From G965222505 sp965222505 (GTDB taxonomy: Bacteria; Bacteroidota; Rhodothermia; Rhodothermales; DATKEJ01): 64,000 bases of DNA. Positions within the stretch are counted from its first letter, which is position 1, and the number at the start of each line of letters is the position of its first letter. The notes below the pieces were generated by a model. The model was not told the origin of the DNA. It searched no databases and worked only from the letters and a program-made list of their open reading frames with translations. The stretch spans positions 620,001 through 684,000 of the forward strand of contig OZ244956.1 of the NCBI GenBank assembly GCA_965222505.1. The letters are read 5' to 3'. Below are positions 26,632-34,910 of this stretch, piece after piece. The position numbers were made by a program, and so were the translations under genes.

Positions 26632-27381
26632 CTAGACCAGCGGTTTGGGCCTGAGGGTGGACACCAAATCCGAGACGCCGAACGGCCCCTGATAATAGAG
26701 AAAGCCTTCTCCGTAGGTGGCCCCGATCCGAAACCCCAGCATCTTGGCCCGAGCCTCTATGAATTGCATGAAGCCTGGGTCAGAAATTAGCGTATTGGGT
26801 TCATCCGTCGAAGATTTTGGCGTATGGACCTGGGATTTGAAGGCCTGGAGGGCTTGCATCCTTTGGCTCCACACCTCAGAGACGTCCACGACCAACGTCG
26901 GCGTGAAGGAGACGGTTTGCATGTAGTGTAGCACATGGCTCGGCCGCCAGGGCTTCTGCGGGGTGCCGTCATCCTCGAACGTTTCGATCATGCGTAGCCC
27001 CGCATAAAACCAGGCGGATTGACTCAGACGGGCCGCATCGCCGTGGTCGGGGTGCCGGTCTTCCGGGGCGTTGATCAATAAGATATCCGGCCGGTACCGG
27101 CGAATGCTCCGAATGAGGCGGCGTTGATGGCCTTTGGTATTGGTGAGGTGTCCATCCGGCATTCCCAGGTTCTCCCGATGGTGTACCCCCATAATTGCAG
27201 ATGCGGCAGCTGCTTCGGCCTTTCTGATTTCCGGCGTACCGCGCGACCCCAACTCGCCCTCCGTAAAGTCGATGATGCCTACGGTATACCCCTGTTTGAT
27301 CATCAGACACACGGTCCCTCCACAGCCGAGTTCTACATCATCCGGGTGGGCAGCCAGCGCGAGGACATCCAGTTTGGGCAT
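26632..27381 (-). CDS. bshB1: Bacillithiol biosynthesis deacetylase BshB1
   Basis: Removes the acetyl group from GlcNAc-malate during synthesis of the thiol bacillithiol. 249 residues, LmbE-like fold. The zinc motif AAHPDDVELGCGGT (10-23) and HPDHGDAA are present, with FTEGELGSRGTPE and NLGMPDG between them, all typical of BshB1 rather than generic LmbE. Bacillithiol genes are common in Bacteroidota and Rhodothermota. The other pathway genes (bshA, bshC) are not in the window. Confidence 0.93.
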   Translation of the reverse strand: MPKLDVLALAAHPDDVELGCGGTVCLMIKQGYTVGIIDFTEGELGSRGTPEIRKAEAAAASAIMGVHHRENLGMPDGHLTNTKGHQRRLIRSIRRYRPDILLINAPEDRHPDHGDAARLSQSAWFYAGLRMIETFEDDGTPQKPWRPSHVLHYMQTVSFTPTLVVDVSEVWSQRMQALQAFKSQVHTPKSSTDEPNTLISDPGFMQFIEARAKMLGFRIGATYGEGFLYYQGPFGVSDLVSTLRPKPLV

Positions 27382-27517
27382 CGTACATAGGGGTTGGGTG
27401 AACGGGGTGCGCGTTTAGGAGTTTAAGCAAAATTTCTATTACGTATTGCGTAAAAAAAGGCCTCCCCCTTTCTGCAAGACCCACTACGCATTACGCTTTT
27501 GCACTACGACGTCCTTC

Positions 27518-28804
27518 ATGCCCCATCGAAACTTTTCAGATCCGGTTCACGGGTTTATATCCACTGCCTCCCCCCTCTTGCTTGACCTGCTTCAAACCCC
27601 CGAGGTCCAGCGGTTGCGGCGGGTTCGGCAGTTAGGCGTAGGGTATCTGGTGTTTCCAGGGGCTGAACACAGCCGGTTTGGGCATGCCCTCGGTGCAATG
27701 GCCCTTATGCAAGATGCCCTGCACAGTTTACGGGCCAAGGGTACGCCCATTTCGGAGAAAGAAGAAGAAGCTGCGATGGCAGCGGCGCTGTTGCACGATG
27801 TGGGCCATGGCCCGTTTTCCCATACCCTGGAACATGAACTCATTGCCGATTTTGAGCATGAAGACATGAGCCGGGCCATCCTGGAAACCCTCAATATCCG
27901 GTTCAACGGAGCGCTGGACATCACCCTTGCGATCTTCGACGGCACCTACCCCCGGCCTTTTTTTCATCAGCTGATTTCGAGCCAGTTGGACATGGACCGG
28001 CTGGATTATCTGCGGCGGGATGCCTTTTATACAGGCGTAGCTGAGGGCGTTGTAGGGGTAGACCGGCTCATCAAAACCATGCGGGTGGTGCCCACTGAAG
28101 GCGGGCCGGGAAGTAAGGTGGTGATTGAGGCCAAAGGAACCTATGCCGTTGAGAATTTCATCCTGGCCCGGCGGCTGATGTACTGGCAGGTGTACCTCCA
28201 CAAATCCGTTTTGACCGGCGACTTCCTCCTCCAATCTGCCTTTGCCCGTATCCGGGCCCGCGCCCCACACCATCCCCAACTGGCCGGGTCCAAAGCCTTA
28301 TTGTTCTTTTTACAACAACAACTTGCTGCGCCGGACATCTCCTCACCTCAGGTTCGGGAGGCGTTTTGTGCACTCGATGATACCGATGTCCTGTTCAGCC
28401 TGAAGCAATGGATGCATGACCCTGACCCTGTTTTGGCTGACCTCTCCAGACGGTTTATCAACCGGGACTTTTTCCGGGTTACCTTCCTTCCAGCCCCCCC
28501 CTCTGCAACACAGCGCTTGACCTGGCAAAACCAAGTAGCGGACTGGCTGGTCTCCAAAGGATTATGTGCGGCACACCAGGCGGATGCACTGGTCCCATAC
28601 TATTTCATGACCGCCGACTCTCGCCATGCGGCCTATCAGCGGCAAAGGGATTCCATCTTTATTCTGGACCGGAATGGGCGGTTGCAGGAACTATCCGAAG
28701 TGGCCGAAGCCACGGCCATTGCCTCAATGACGAAGCCCGTGGTCAAACCCTACGTGTGTGCACCAAAGGCCATCAGCCTGCCGGGGCCGGCTTCCTCGCA
28801 ATGA
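27518..28804 (+). CDS. HD-domain phosphohydrolase (dGTPase/YwfO-like)
   Basis: 428 residues. The N-terminus NFSDPVHGFI, the metal ligands in HSRFGHALG and LLHDVGHGPFSH, and QLDMDRLDYLRRDAFYTG follow the HD superfamily branch of deoxynucleotide triphosphohydrolases such as Bacillus YwfO and human SAMHD1 core. Start at 27518 is where homology begins; an upstream ATG is rejected. The nucleotide substrate is not fixed by sequence. The 76-bp dispersed element begins 13 bp after its stop. Confidence 0.88.
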   Translation: MPHRNFSDPVHGFISTASPLLLDLLQTPEVQRLRRVRQLGVGYLVFPGAEHSRFGHALGAMALMQDALHSLRAKGTPISEKEEEAAMAAALLHDVGHGPFSHTLEHELIADFEHEDMSRAILETLNIRFNGALDITLAIFDGTYPRPFFHQLISSQLDMDRLDYLRRDAFYTGVAEGVVGVDRLIKTMRVVPTEGGPGSKVVIEAKGTYAVENFILARRLMYWQVYLHKSVLTGDFLLQSAFARIRARAPHHPQLAGSKALLFFLQQQLAAPDISSPQVREAFCALDDTDVLFSLKQWMHDPDPVLADLSRRFINRDFFRVTFLPAPPSATQRLTWQNQVADWLVSKGLCAAHQADALVPYYFMTADSRHAAYQRQRDSIFILDRNGRLQELSEVAEATAIASMTKPVVKPYVCAPKAISLPGPASSQ

Positions 28805-28817
28805 CCCAGCGTTTTTT

Positions 28818-28893
28818 AGTCATGTTACGCGGTCTTGGCCCATTCGACCTTGTCGAAATGCACAACATCAACGACAAGCTGCGTAACATCAGT
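28818..28893. repeat. 76-bp dispersed element, copy 2
   Basis: Reverse complement of 5215-5290 at 71 of 76 positions. Here the element lies between convergent genes: it starts 13 bp after the HD hydrolase stop and its other end includes the TGA stop (28889-28891) of the zinc protease gene. Relative to the upstream gene on its left it has the same orientation as copy 1 has to the aminotransferase gene. Confidence 0.85.
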
Positions 28894-29737
28894 TAAACGT
28901 ATCGCACTGGTTGATGTCGCCGGATTGAAGGCCCTTGCGAAACCATTCTACGCGTTGTTCTGATGAGCCGTGTGTAAAGGATTCGCGTTGAATGCGTTTG
29001 CCAGCCATTTTCTGAAGACGGTCGTCTCCAATGGCGGCGGCGGCACGGAGCCCTTCCTCAACATCGCCCTGTTCCAGCATGTTGCGTTGGGTGTGGGCGT
29101 GGTTGGCCCAGACCCCGGCATAACAATCGGCCTGTAGTTCCATGCGTACGGAGAGGTCGTTGACCTGGGCTTTGCTCCGGGCACGCTGCTGGAGTTGCCG
29201 AACTTGCCGTTCTACGCCGGTTACATTCTGGATATGGTGCCCCACTTCGTGTGCGATCACGTAGGCCACTGCGAAATCTCCATTGGCCCCCAGGCGCTGA
29301 AGTTCGCCAAGAAAACTCAGGTCGAGGTAGAGCTTGCGGTCGCCGGGGCAGTAAAACGGGCCGGTGGCTGCGGAATTAACCCCACAGGCGGACTGGACCA
29401 TTTGGTCGAACAACACCAGCGTAGGTTCGGGATACCGCTGACCGGCATTTGAGAAAATGCGTCCCCAGGTTTGCTCGGTATCGCCCAGGACGACCGATGC
29501 AAAATCTGCGGCCTCATCATCCGGGCGGGGTTGATTGGGGGCTTGTTGGGTGGGGGCTTGCTGCTGCTGCGCGGCACCACCGAGAATATTGATGAGTTGA
29601 CCAGGGTCTTGACCAAATAACAGTACCCCGAGCAGGGCAATGATGATGGCTCCCCCGCCGATTTTCGCTCCGGTTCGCATCCTGCGGCCACGGCGATCTT
29701 CAACGTTTGAGCTACGTTTTCCTTGTTTCCAGCGCAT
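28889..29737 (-). CDS. YpfJ-type neutral zinc metallopeptidase
   Basis: 282 residues. One membrane helix near the N-terminus (about 27-42, GGAIIIALLGVLLFG), a Gln/Pro-rich linker (58-72), then the peptidase domain with the zinc motif AHEVGHHIQ and the third ligand in MELQADCYAG. This matches the putative neutral zinc metallopeptidase family (YpfJ/KPN_02809). The catalytic part would face the periplasm. The stop codon is supplied by the 76-bp repeat, so the last codons could be repeat-derived. Confidence 0.9.
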   Translation of the reverse strand: MRWKQGKRSSNVEDRRGRRMRTGAKIGGGAIIIALLGVLLFGQDPGQLINILGGAAQQQQAPTQQAPNQPRPDDEAADFASVVLGDTEQTWGRIFSNAGQRYPEPTLVLFDQMVQSACGVNSAATGPFYCPGDRKLYLDLSFLGELQRLGANGDFAVAYVIAHEVGHHIQNVTGVERQVRQLQQRARSKAQVNDLSVRMELQADCYAGVWANHAHTQRNMLEQGDVEEGLRAAAAIGDDRLQKMAGKRIQRESFTHGSSEQRVEWFRKGLQSGDINQCDTFN

Positions 29738-29857
29738 TTGTATTGTTGCTTTCGTTGGTGTGCGTGAAGGGATACAATGACGAAGCTACTTGTGAGACCA
29801 CAGGTTGTCAAGCAGGGTTCCGAACTTATAGGTGTGGGAACGAAAGATACCCAAGGA

Positions 29858-31204
29858 TTACCGGACCTGTACTTTGGCACGGGCCAGGGCATCCAGGATC
29901 ATTTGACGCGTGAAGGGCTTGCTGATGTACTCGTCGAATCCTTCTTCGAGGAGGCGTTCGCGGTCGCCGGGAAGTGCATGGGCCGTCAAGGCCAGAATGG
30001 GAATACGCTGATAGGCCGGCATCTTGCGCATCTGCTCCATCACCACGGTACCGGATTCATGCTCGCCGAGGTTGATGTCCATCAAGACGGCGGCATACCG
30101 TGCAGCCTTTGCCCGTTCGAGGGCTGTAGTGGCATTATCGGCAATGTCGACGAGGTATTGATTCTGGAGCAAATGTACGAGAAGGATCTGGGCTTCCAGG
30201 TTATCATCGACCACCAACAACCGTTTTTTTCCACGCTTGTCCTTTTCGCCAGACTTGATCTGGTCCATCACGTCGGCTTTGGGCTGCGGGAGGCTTAGGT
30301 TAAAGACAACCTTATTGGCCTGCTCCAGACGCGTTGTAAACACCCCGCCCGTTCGCTCGGTGAGTTGCCGGGTGAGTACGAGACTAAGCGCACCTTCAGC
30401 GGGAACAGCGGACTGAATGGGCGGATTTTCGTTTTCGAAGGAAATCACCTCAACGGCTTCATTGGACGTGCAATGTACTTCAACCAGCGCCCGGTTGTCC
30501 TCCACTTTGACCCCACCGGCAATGTGCGTACCAGAGCGGGCAACGTGTATGGCCGTATGCAACAGGTTGTGTAACAATCGGCTGAAGCAAACCCGATCGG
30601 ACAAGGCCCATACCCCTTCATCAGTAGTATCGAGGGAAATGGTAACGTTTTTTCGCTCGGCAAGAGGGGTCAGGGCCTGGAGGGCCTTATGCAGGTAGGC
30701 AGCCGTATCAACGGGAACCAGCTGGAGTTCCAGATCGGCCATTTTGAGTTGGGCCAGGTCCAGCACCGAGCGTACCGTTTCCTGTAACCGATTGGCACTT
30801 TGCTGGATGATGCGGGCATATTCCTGAACGTCTCCGGTCCCTTCCTCGTGCAAAATGGACGAGAAGCCCAGAATATCTGTCAACGGGGTGCTAAGGGCAT
30901 GGTTCATGTTGACCAGCAAGGCCCACTCGAACACATCGGGAAAGGGTTCCACCACTTCCTCAGGCGGCGCTTCTGGTACGGGGGGCGGCGCCGGTTCAGC
31001 CGGGGGCTGGGCCTGCGAAGGGGTCACATCCTGCCCTTCAGGGGATGTACCCGTTAGCAACTGTACGAGCAGATACCGTTCCTGGTCACTCTGCCCATAG
31101 GTCTCGCTGATGCGTGCAAGGAGGCGTGCCCGGTCCTCACCACTGATCGACCCGTCTGGGTCAATCCCGAGCTGAATGAGTTGCTTCTTAAGTAACCAGT
31201 GCAT
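29858..31204 (-). CDS. Hybrid histidine kinase/response regulator with degenerate ATPase
   Basis: 448 residues, no membrane helix. A Pro-rich linker (60-90) leads to a HisKA region with LLVNMNHALSTPLTDILGF (phospho-acceptor His102). In the ATPase domain the N box reads LLHNLLHTAIHVA, the G1 box DxGxG is not recognisable, and only a GALSLVLTRQLTERTGG remnant of the G2 region is left. The C-terminal receiver is complete: Asp333/Asp334, phospho-acceptor Asp376, Thr407, Lys429. It probably cannot bind ATP normally and may act as a phospho-relay or docking protein. No DNA-binding domain. Confidence 0.82.
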   Translation of the reverse strand: MHWLLKKQLIQLGIDPDGSISGEDRARLLARISETYGQSDQERYLLVQLLTGTSPEGQDVTPSQAQPPAEPAPPPVPEAPPEEVVEPFPDVFEWALLVNMNHALSTPLTDILGFSSILHEEGTGDVQEYARIIQQSANRLQETVRSVLDLAQLKMADLELQLVPVDTAAYLHKALQALTPLAERKNVTISLDTTDEGVWALSDRVCFSRLLHNLLHTAIHVARSGTHIAGGVKVEDNRALVEVHCTSNEAVEVISFENENPPIQSAVPAEGALSLVLTRQLTERTGGVFTTRLEQANKVVFNLSLPQPKADVMDQIKSGEKDKRGKKRLLVVDDNLEAQILLVHLLQNQYLVDIADNATTALERAKAARYAAVLMDINLGEHESGTVVMEQMRKMPAYQRIPILALTAHALPGDRERLLEEGFDEYISKPFTRQMILDALARAKVQVR

Positions 31205-31548
31205 GTAAGCCTTGCCTTCCGCTCCCAGTTAGATCCGGATCCCAAGCAGGTTGTGCGCCTTCAGGTTCACCAGCGTACGGGGGCACCTCGCTGATGTGCC
31301 AAAATAGACGCTACGCTCCTACATCCTGTTCCACTATTTTTCCTTGATTTTAGTATTCGTTACAAGCGCCTATGCCCCACGAAAAAAGCCCGGAAATTTT
31401 AAACCCTTTCACACGTATCTCCACTATTTCCAAAAACAGCCCTACAGGATTAACACACTGCATAAATAGGATCTGAGCCCCAAAATGTGAACCGGTATAC
31501 CAGCTAAGCAGCGCTAACGTTTTCCAGTGGTATTTTCTCAACAACAAA

Positions 31549-31842
31549 ATGAGAAATACCATGGCCAAACATAGCAAACGCTATACGCCCTCGTTCAAAT
31601 TCCAAGTCGTCGTCGAAGCACTCAAAGAGCAACGTGGCGATGCCGAAATCGCACGCGCCTTTGGCGTACATCCAGTCACACTTTCAAAATGGAAACAGCA
31701 TTTTCTCACACACGGCCCCGAGATCTTCTCAAGCTCGGAGACCGTAAGGCAATATGAAGACAAGATCGCTGAACTCGAACGACTGCTGGGCCGAAAAGAG
31801 GTCGAACTGGCGCTGTTGAAAAATTTTTTGGCCGGGTCTTGA
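31549..31842 (+). CDS. IS3-family transposase OrfA
   Basis: 97 residues. An N-terminal helix-turn-helix (FKFQVVVEALKEQRGDAEIARAFGVHPVTLSKWKQ in two helices, residues about 14-48) is followed by a leucine-zipper-like helix (about 63-90) for dimer formation. It recognises the ends of the element. The frame ends at TGA 31840-31842, just after a slippery stretch that leads to OrfB. Confidence 0.93.
   Translation: MRNTMAKHSKRYTPSFKFQVVVEALKEQRGDAEIARAFGVHPVTLSKWKQHFLTHGPEIFSSSETVRQYEDKIAELERLLGRKEVELALLKNFLAGS
31821..31830 (+). other. Programmed -1 frameshift site of the IS element
   Basis: AAATTTTTTG holds two overlapping heptamers in OrfA phase, A-AAT-TTT and T-TTT-TTG, both of the form X-XXY-YYZ. 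The OrfB frame is open through this point, so a -1 slip would give an OrfAB fusion transposase, as in other IS3 members. Confidence 0.7.
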
Positions 31843-32750
31843 CCATGCAAGAAAAGCTCAAACTCATTAAAACGCACCGCAATCACTATGGCCTGAACCA
31901 ATGTCTGCGGGCCCTTGGCGTATCGAAGGCTTCTTGGCATTATCACCAACATCGGCTCGATCAGGCCACACGGGATGCGTCTTTGAAAGCAGCTATCGTT
32001 GAGATCATCAAGGCTCACAGTGACTACGGCTACCGGCGTATCCTCGAAGACTTGGCCCTGACATTTCCAGAACGTGTCAACCATAAACGGCTTCGCCGGG
32101 TCTTGAACAGCTATGATCTGGGCCTCAGGCGATGTTTACCGGCCACCAAACCGTCGGCCTTGCAGCGGGTACTCAAACGAGCCGGCCCGAGTGCGGACCT
32201 GGTTAAAGGAAAAACGTGGTCGGCCTTTGAGGTTTACTCAACAGATTTTACCGAGATCATCTATGCTCAAGGCAGCCGGAAAGCTTACTTGATGGTTTTG
32301 CTCGACATTGAAACCCGGTGGGTCGGCGGCTGGGCTGTTGGCGCACGTCGCAATCGGCGCTTGGCCTTGCATGCTCTAGACCAACTTTGCCGAGCTCTGC
32401 AGGCACTAGGACAAAGTCTAGAGGGACATATTGTTCATCATGATAAAGACGGGGTCTATACCAGCTATGCTTGGCTCGAAGAAGTGTTAATCACGCAGGA
32501 GGCGCGGGCCTCGTATGCTGAGAACGGGGCCAGAGACAATCCTTGGATTGAGTCCTTTTGGGGGCGGTTCAAGACAGAGAATGCCTCGGCGTTGTTGGTG
32601 CTTGACAGCCTAGATGCGGTTGTGGCATTGATAGACGAGAAGATGAATTATTACAACCGTCGTCGTCGGCATAGCTCGCTTGCGTATCGGTATCCTGAAC
32701 ACGTAGTTTTATCCATCGTAAACCCTGAGAAGAGACCGCCGGAATCCTAG
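31839..32750 (+). CDS. IS3-family transposase OrfB (DDE integrase core)
   Basis: About 303 residues. An HTH_21-like region (HSDYGYRRILEDLAL, about 47-61) precedes the catalytic core: first Asp in YSTDFTEII, second Asp in HHDKDGVYTS, Glu in DNPWIESFWGRFKTE. It ends with YYNRRRRHSSLAYRYPE, the usual IS3 tail. It starts at TTG 31839 or ATG 31845 if made alone, or is joined to OrfA by frameshift. Confidence 0.93.
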   Translation: MTMQEKLKLIKTHRNHYGLNQCLRALGVSKASWHYHQHRLDQATRDASLKAAIVEIIKAHSDYGYRRILEDLALTFPERVNHKRLRRVLNSYDLGLRRCLPATKPSALQRVLKRAGPSADLVKGKTWSAFEVYSTDFTEIIYAQGSRKAYLMVLLDIETRWVGGWAVGARRNRRLALHALDQLCRALQALGQSLEGHIVHHDKDGVYTSYAWLEEVLITQEARASYAENGARDNPWIESFWGRFKTENASALLVLDSLDAVVALIDEKMNYYNRRRRHSSLAYRYPEHVVLSIVNPEKRPPES

Positions 32751-32830
32751 TTGGTCTTAGCGCACATACCGGTTCACATTTAGGGGCGCACTACAAATAC
32801 CAAAAAACGCCGCACGTCGCACGAAAAAAA

Positions 32831-33409
32831 TTATGCTTCATCCAGAACGTAGAGCAACGGCAAATTTCGGCCGAGTTGCCCGTAATCCAGACCATAACCG
32901 AGGACGAACTTGTTCGGGATGCGGAACCCTACATAATCCAACGGAACGTCGGCTCGGGTTGCTTCATATTTGTGCAGGAACGTCACGACCTTGAGGGAGG
33001 CGGGGTTATATCCCTGGAGCCGGTCCAACATGTACCGCATCGAAAGCCCGGTATCGACAATGTCTTCGACGATCAGAATGTGACGGTCTTCCAGATCGGC
33101 ATCCACTTTCTTGAGTTCATGAACCTGACCGCTGGAGACCTTTTCCGCACCGTACGAGGAGAGTTTAAAAAAGTCGATCTCACATTCAATCGTGATGGCC
33201 CGCATCAGATCGGCCGTGAACATGAAGGCTCCGTTCAGGATGCTGATCAGAATGGGTTTTTTGCCGAGGTAGTCTTTACTGATGGCCGCCCCCATTTCCT
33301 GTACCCGCTTCTGTATGGTTGCTTCGTCCAGGTAGGGCCGGAATCGCTCTCCCCTGCAATAGACGTATTCGGTTTCCGTGAGGGCGAATTCAGCTTCAGG
33401 TTCTAACAT
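32831..33409 (-). CDS. hpt: Hypoxanthine phosphoribosyltransferase
   Basis: Salvages hypoxanthine/guanine to IMP/GMP with PRPP. 192 residues, family length near 180. The PRPP loop is HILIVEDIVDTGLSM, the flexible-loop region is KLSSYGAEKVSSG, and the base-binding end FVLGYGLDYGQLGRNLP is complete. The ATG at 33409 is chosen because the longer upstream frame would overlap tilS and is not homologous. It follows tilS by 119 bp, the same tilS-hpt order found in many bacteria. Confidence 0.95.
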   Translation of the reverse strand: MLEPEAEFALTETEYVYCRGERFRPYLDEATIQKRVQEMGAAISKDYLGKKPILISILNGAFMFTADLMRAITIECEIDFFKLSSYGAEKVSSGQVHELKKVDADLEDRHILIVEDIVDTGLSMRYMLDRLQGYNPASLKVVTFLHKYEATRADVPLDYVGFRIPNKFVLGYGLDYGQLGRNLPLLYVLDEA

Positions 33410-33528
33410 GGTGATGGGGGTCGGCTGCGTGGTGATCAGGTTGAAGCCGGAAGATACAATGCACCGAGGGGAAGGAGCAATGGTAATTTCTGTGAGGAAG
33501 ATGTCCACACCCGATCCAGGCCATATTT

Positions 33529-34899
33529 CTACTCTTCCGAAGGCGAAGTCAAAACCCGCAATACCGCAACATGTTTGGTCTCGGGCGTAACACGAACCGG
33601 ATGGGCCAGCCGATGACGGACCACCCATACCACTTCGCCTTCCGAGGTCACGACCTGTACTGATTGCCGCGCATGTACCGGCACCTTGGCATCCGTCAGC
33701 AGATCGCTCACTTTTTTTCGATGTGCCATGCCGTAGGGTTGAAACCGATCCCCGCGCTGCCAGGTCCGCACGGTAAGCGGCCATTGTACCGTATCGGCAT
33801 CAAGATAGGCCACATCTGGTCCTGATTGGGCAAGGGATTCTGGCCGGGGTTCCAGGCTCGCGGAAAGAAGTCCCCCTGGAATCAGAATCGTCTCTCCTGG
33901 TGAAAGTGCTTGTTCTTCCTGCTCCAGCACTCCCCCCGTGGCCACAAAGAGCAGGGCTTCACGCCCGCGCCAAACCGTGCCGCCGTTCATCTGTATTCTG
34001 CGCCCCGGTTGCGCATGGCACAATCCGCGCACACGGGCAGCCGTTTCTGCGGTTACAGAGATCGTCGGTAACCATCGCTGCAGGGCTTCAATGACCATTC
34101 TATCCCTAATGACCGCAGGAAATACTTGCCACGCTGCGAGTTTTAACTGCCCGCCTTGCGGCATGTCCGTTGCGCACGATGCGAATGCATCCTCAAGTTC
34201 AGGCTGGATGGCGTTCAGATACGCCCGTACCCGGCTGGCAGCGGCGACAACATGCCCCAGGGCAGCCGGGCCAAATTGAGCCGAGACCGCTGGAAGAATG
34301 ATATGGCGTAGCGCATTCCGCCGGTAGTACACTTCGTTGTTGGAAGCATCCTCCCGCCATTGAAGTTGATGGCGCTCGGCATAATCCTGAATTTCTTCCC
34401 GTTTCGCGAATAACAAGGGCCGAATCAATGGAATTGGGGACGCACGGGTAAGCGGCCTGCTGGGCGCCATACCGGCCAACCCTTCGAGCCCGGCCCCCCG
34501 GAACAGGTTGAGCAAAACGGTCTCGGCCTGATCGTCTGCGTGATGGGCCACAGCAACCCGATCCGCCTTGGCACCCTGGGCAACCTCTGCAAAAAAGGCA
34601 TACCGGAGATCACGGGCTACTTTTTGCAGGTTTTTGGGTGCGCCTTCCCAATCGGCAACGCGGATCTGAACAGGCAAGTGATGGAGCCGGGCATAGGATT
34701 CAACCAACGCTGCATCGGCATCGGCAGCTTCCCCGCGCAACCGGTAGTTGACGTGGGCCAGGGTCAGGCTGACATCGCAAGACTGCAAGAGGTGTAACAA
34801 GACCATTGAATCCAGCCCCCCGCTTACGGCCACGACTACGTTTGCACCGACGGGCAAAAGGGCATGGGCCGCGATGTAGCGGCGGAAAGCGGCTTCCAT
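33529..34899 (-). CDS. tilS: tRNA(Ile)-lysidine synthase
   Basis: Attaches lysine to C34 of tRNA-Ile(CAU) so that it reads AUA. 456 residues, full length. ATP-binding motif VVAVSGGLDSMVLL (Ser26-Ser31), then AHHADDQAETVLLNLFRGAGLEGLAGM, and the C-terminal TilS domain with WQRGDRFQPYGM and KKVSDLLTDAKVP. It is 11 bp downstream of mutL on the same strand, likely one transcript mutL-tilS-hpt. Confidence 0.96.
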   Translation of the reverse strand: MEAAFRRYIAAHALLPVGANVVVAVSGGLDSMVLLHLLQSCDVSLTLAHVNYRLRGEAADADAALVESYARLHHLPVQIRVADWEGAPKNLQKVARDLRYAFFAEVAQGAKADRVAVAHHADDQAETVLLNLFRGAGLEGLAGMAPSRPLTRASPIPLIRPLLFAKREEIQDYAERHQLQWREDASNNEVYYRRNALRHIILPAVSAQFGPAALGHVVAAASRVRAYLNAIQPELEDAFASCATDMPQGGQLKLAAWQVFPAVIRDRMVIEALQRWLPTISVTAETAARVRGLCHAQPGRRIQMNGGTVWRGREALLFVATGGVLEQEEQALSPGETILIPGGLLSASLEPRPESLAQSGPDVAYLDADTVQWPLTVRTWQRGDRFQPYGMAHRKKVSDLLTDAKVPVHARQSVQVVTSEGEVVWVVRHRLAHPVRVTPETKHVAVLRVLTSPSEE

Positions 34900-34910
34900 G
34901 AGGCCGGTTA

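Larger units (their letters stand above)
31474..32790 (+). mobile_element. Complete IS3-family insertion sequence, 1317 bp
   Basis: Terminal inverted repeats of 25 bp at 31474-31498 and 32766-32790 agree at 23 of 25 and begin TG(A/C)GCCCC. They enclose orfA and orfB in the IS3 arrangement, with orfB in the -1 frame. I see no clear short target duplication next to these ends. All catalytic residues are present, so the element may be active. It lies between the hybrid kinase and hpt genes and breaks no recognisable gene. The 269 bp to its left shows no gene. Confidence 0.92.

Noticed and set aside
31205..31473. A gene broken by the IS element
   Set aside because: Neither flank of the element shows a matching coding remnant.
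33410..33784. Longer N-terminus for hpt
   Set aside because: The extension overlaps tilS and lacks homology; the family starts near MLEPEAEF.
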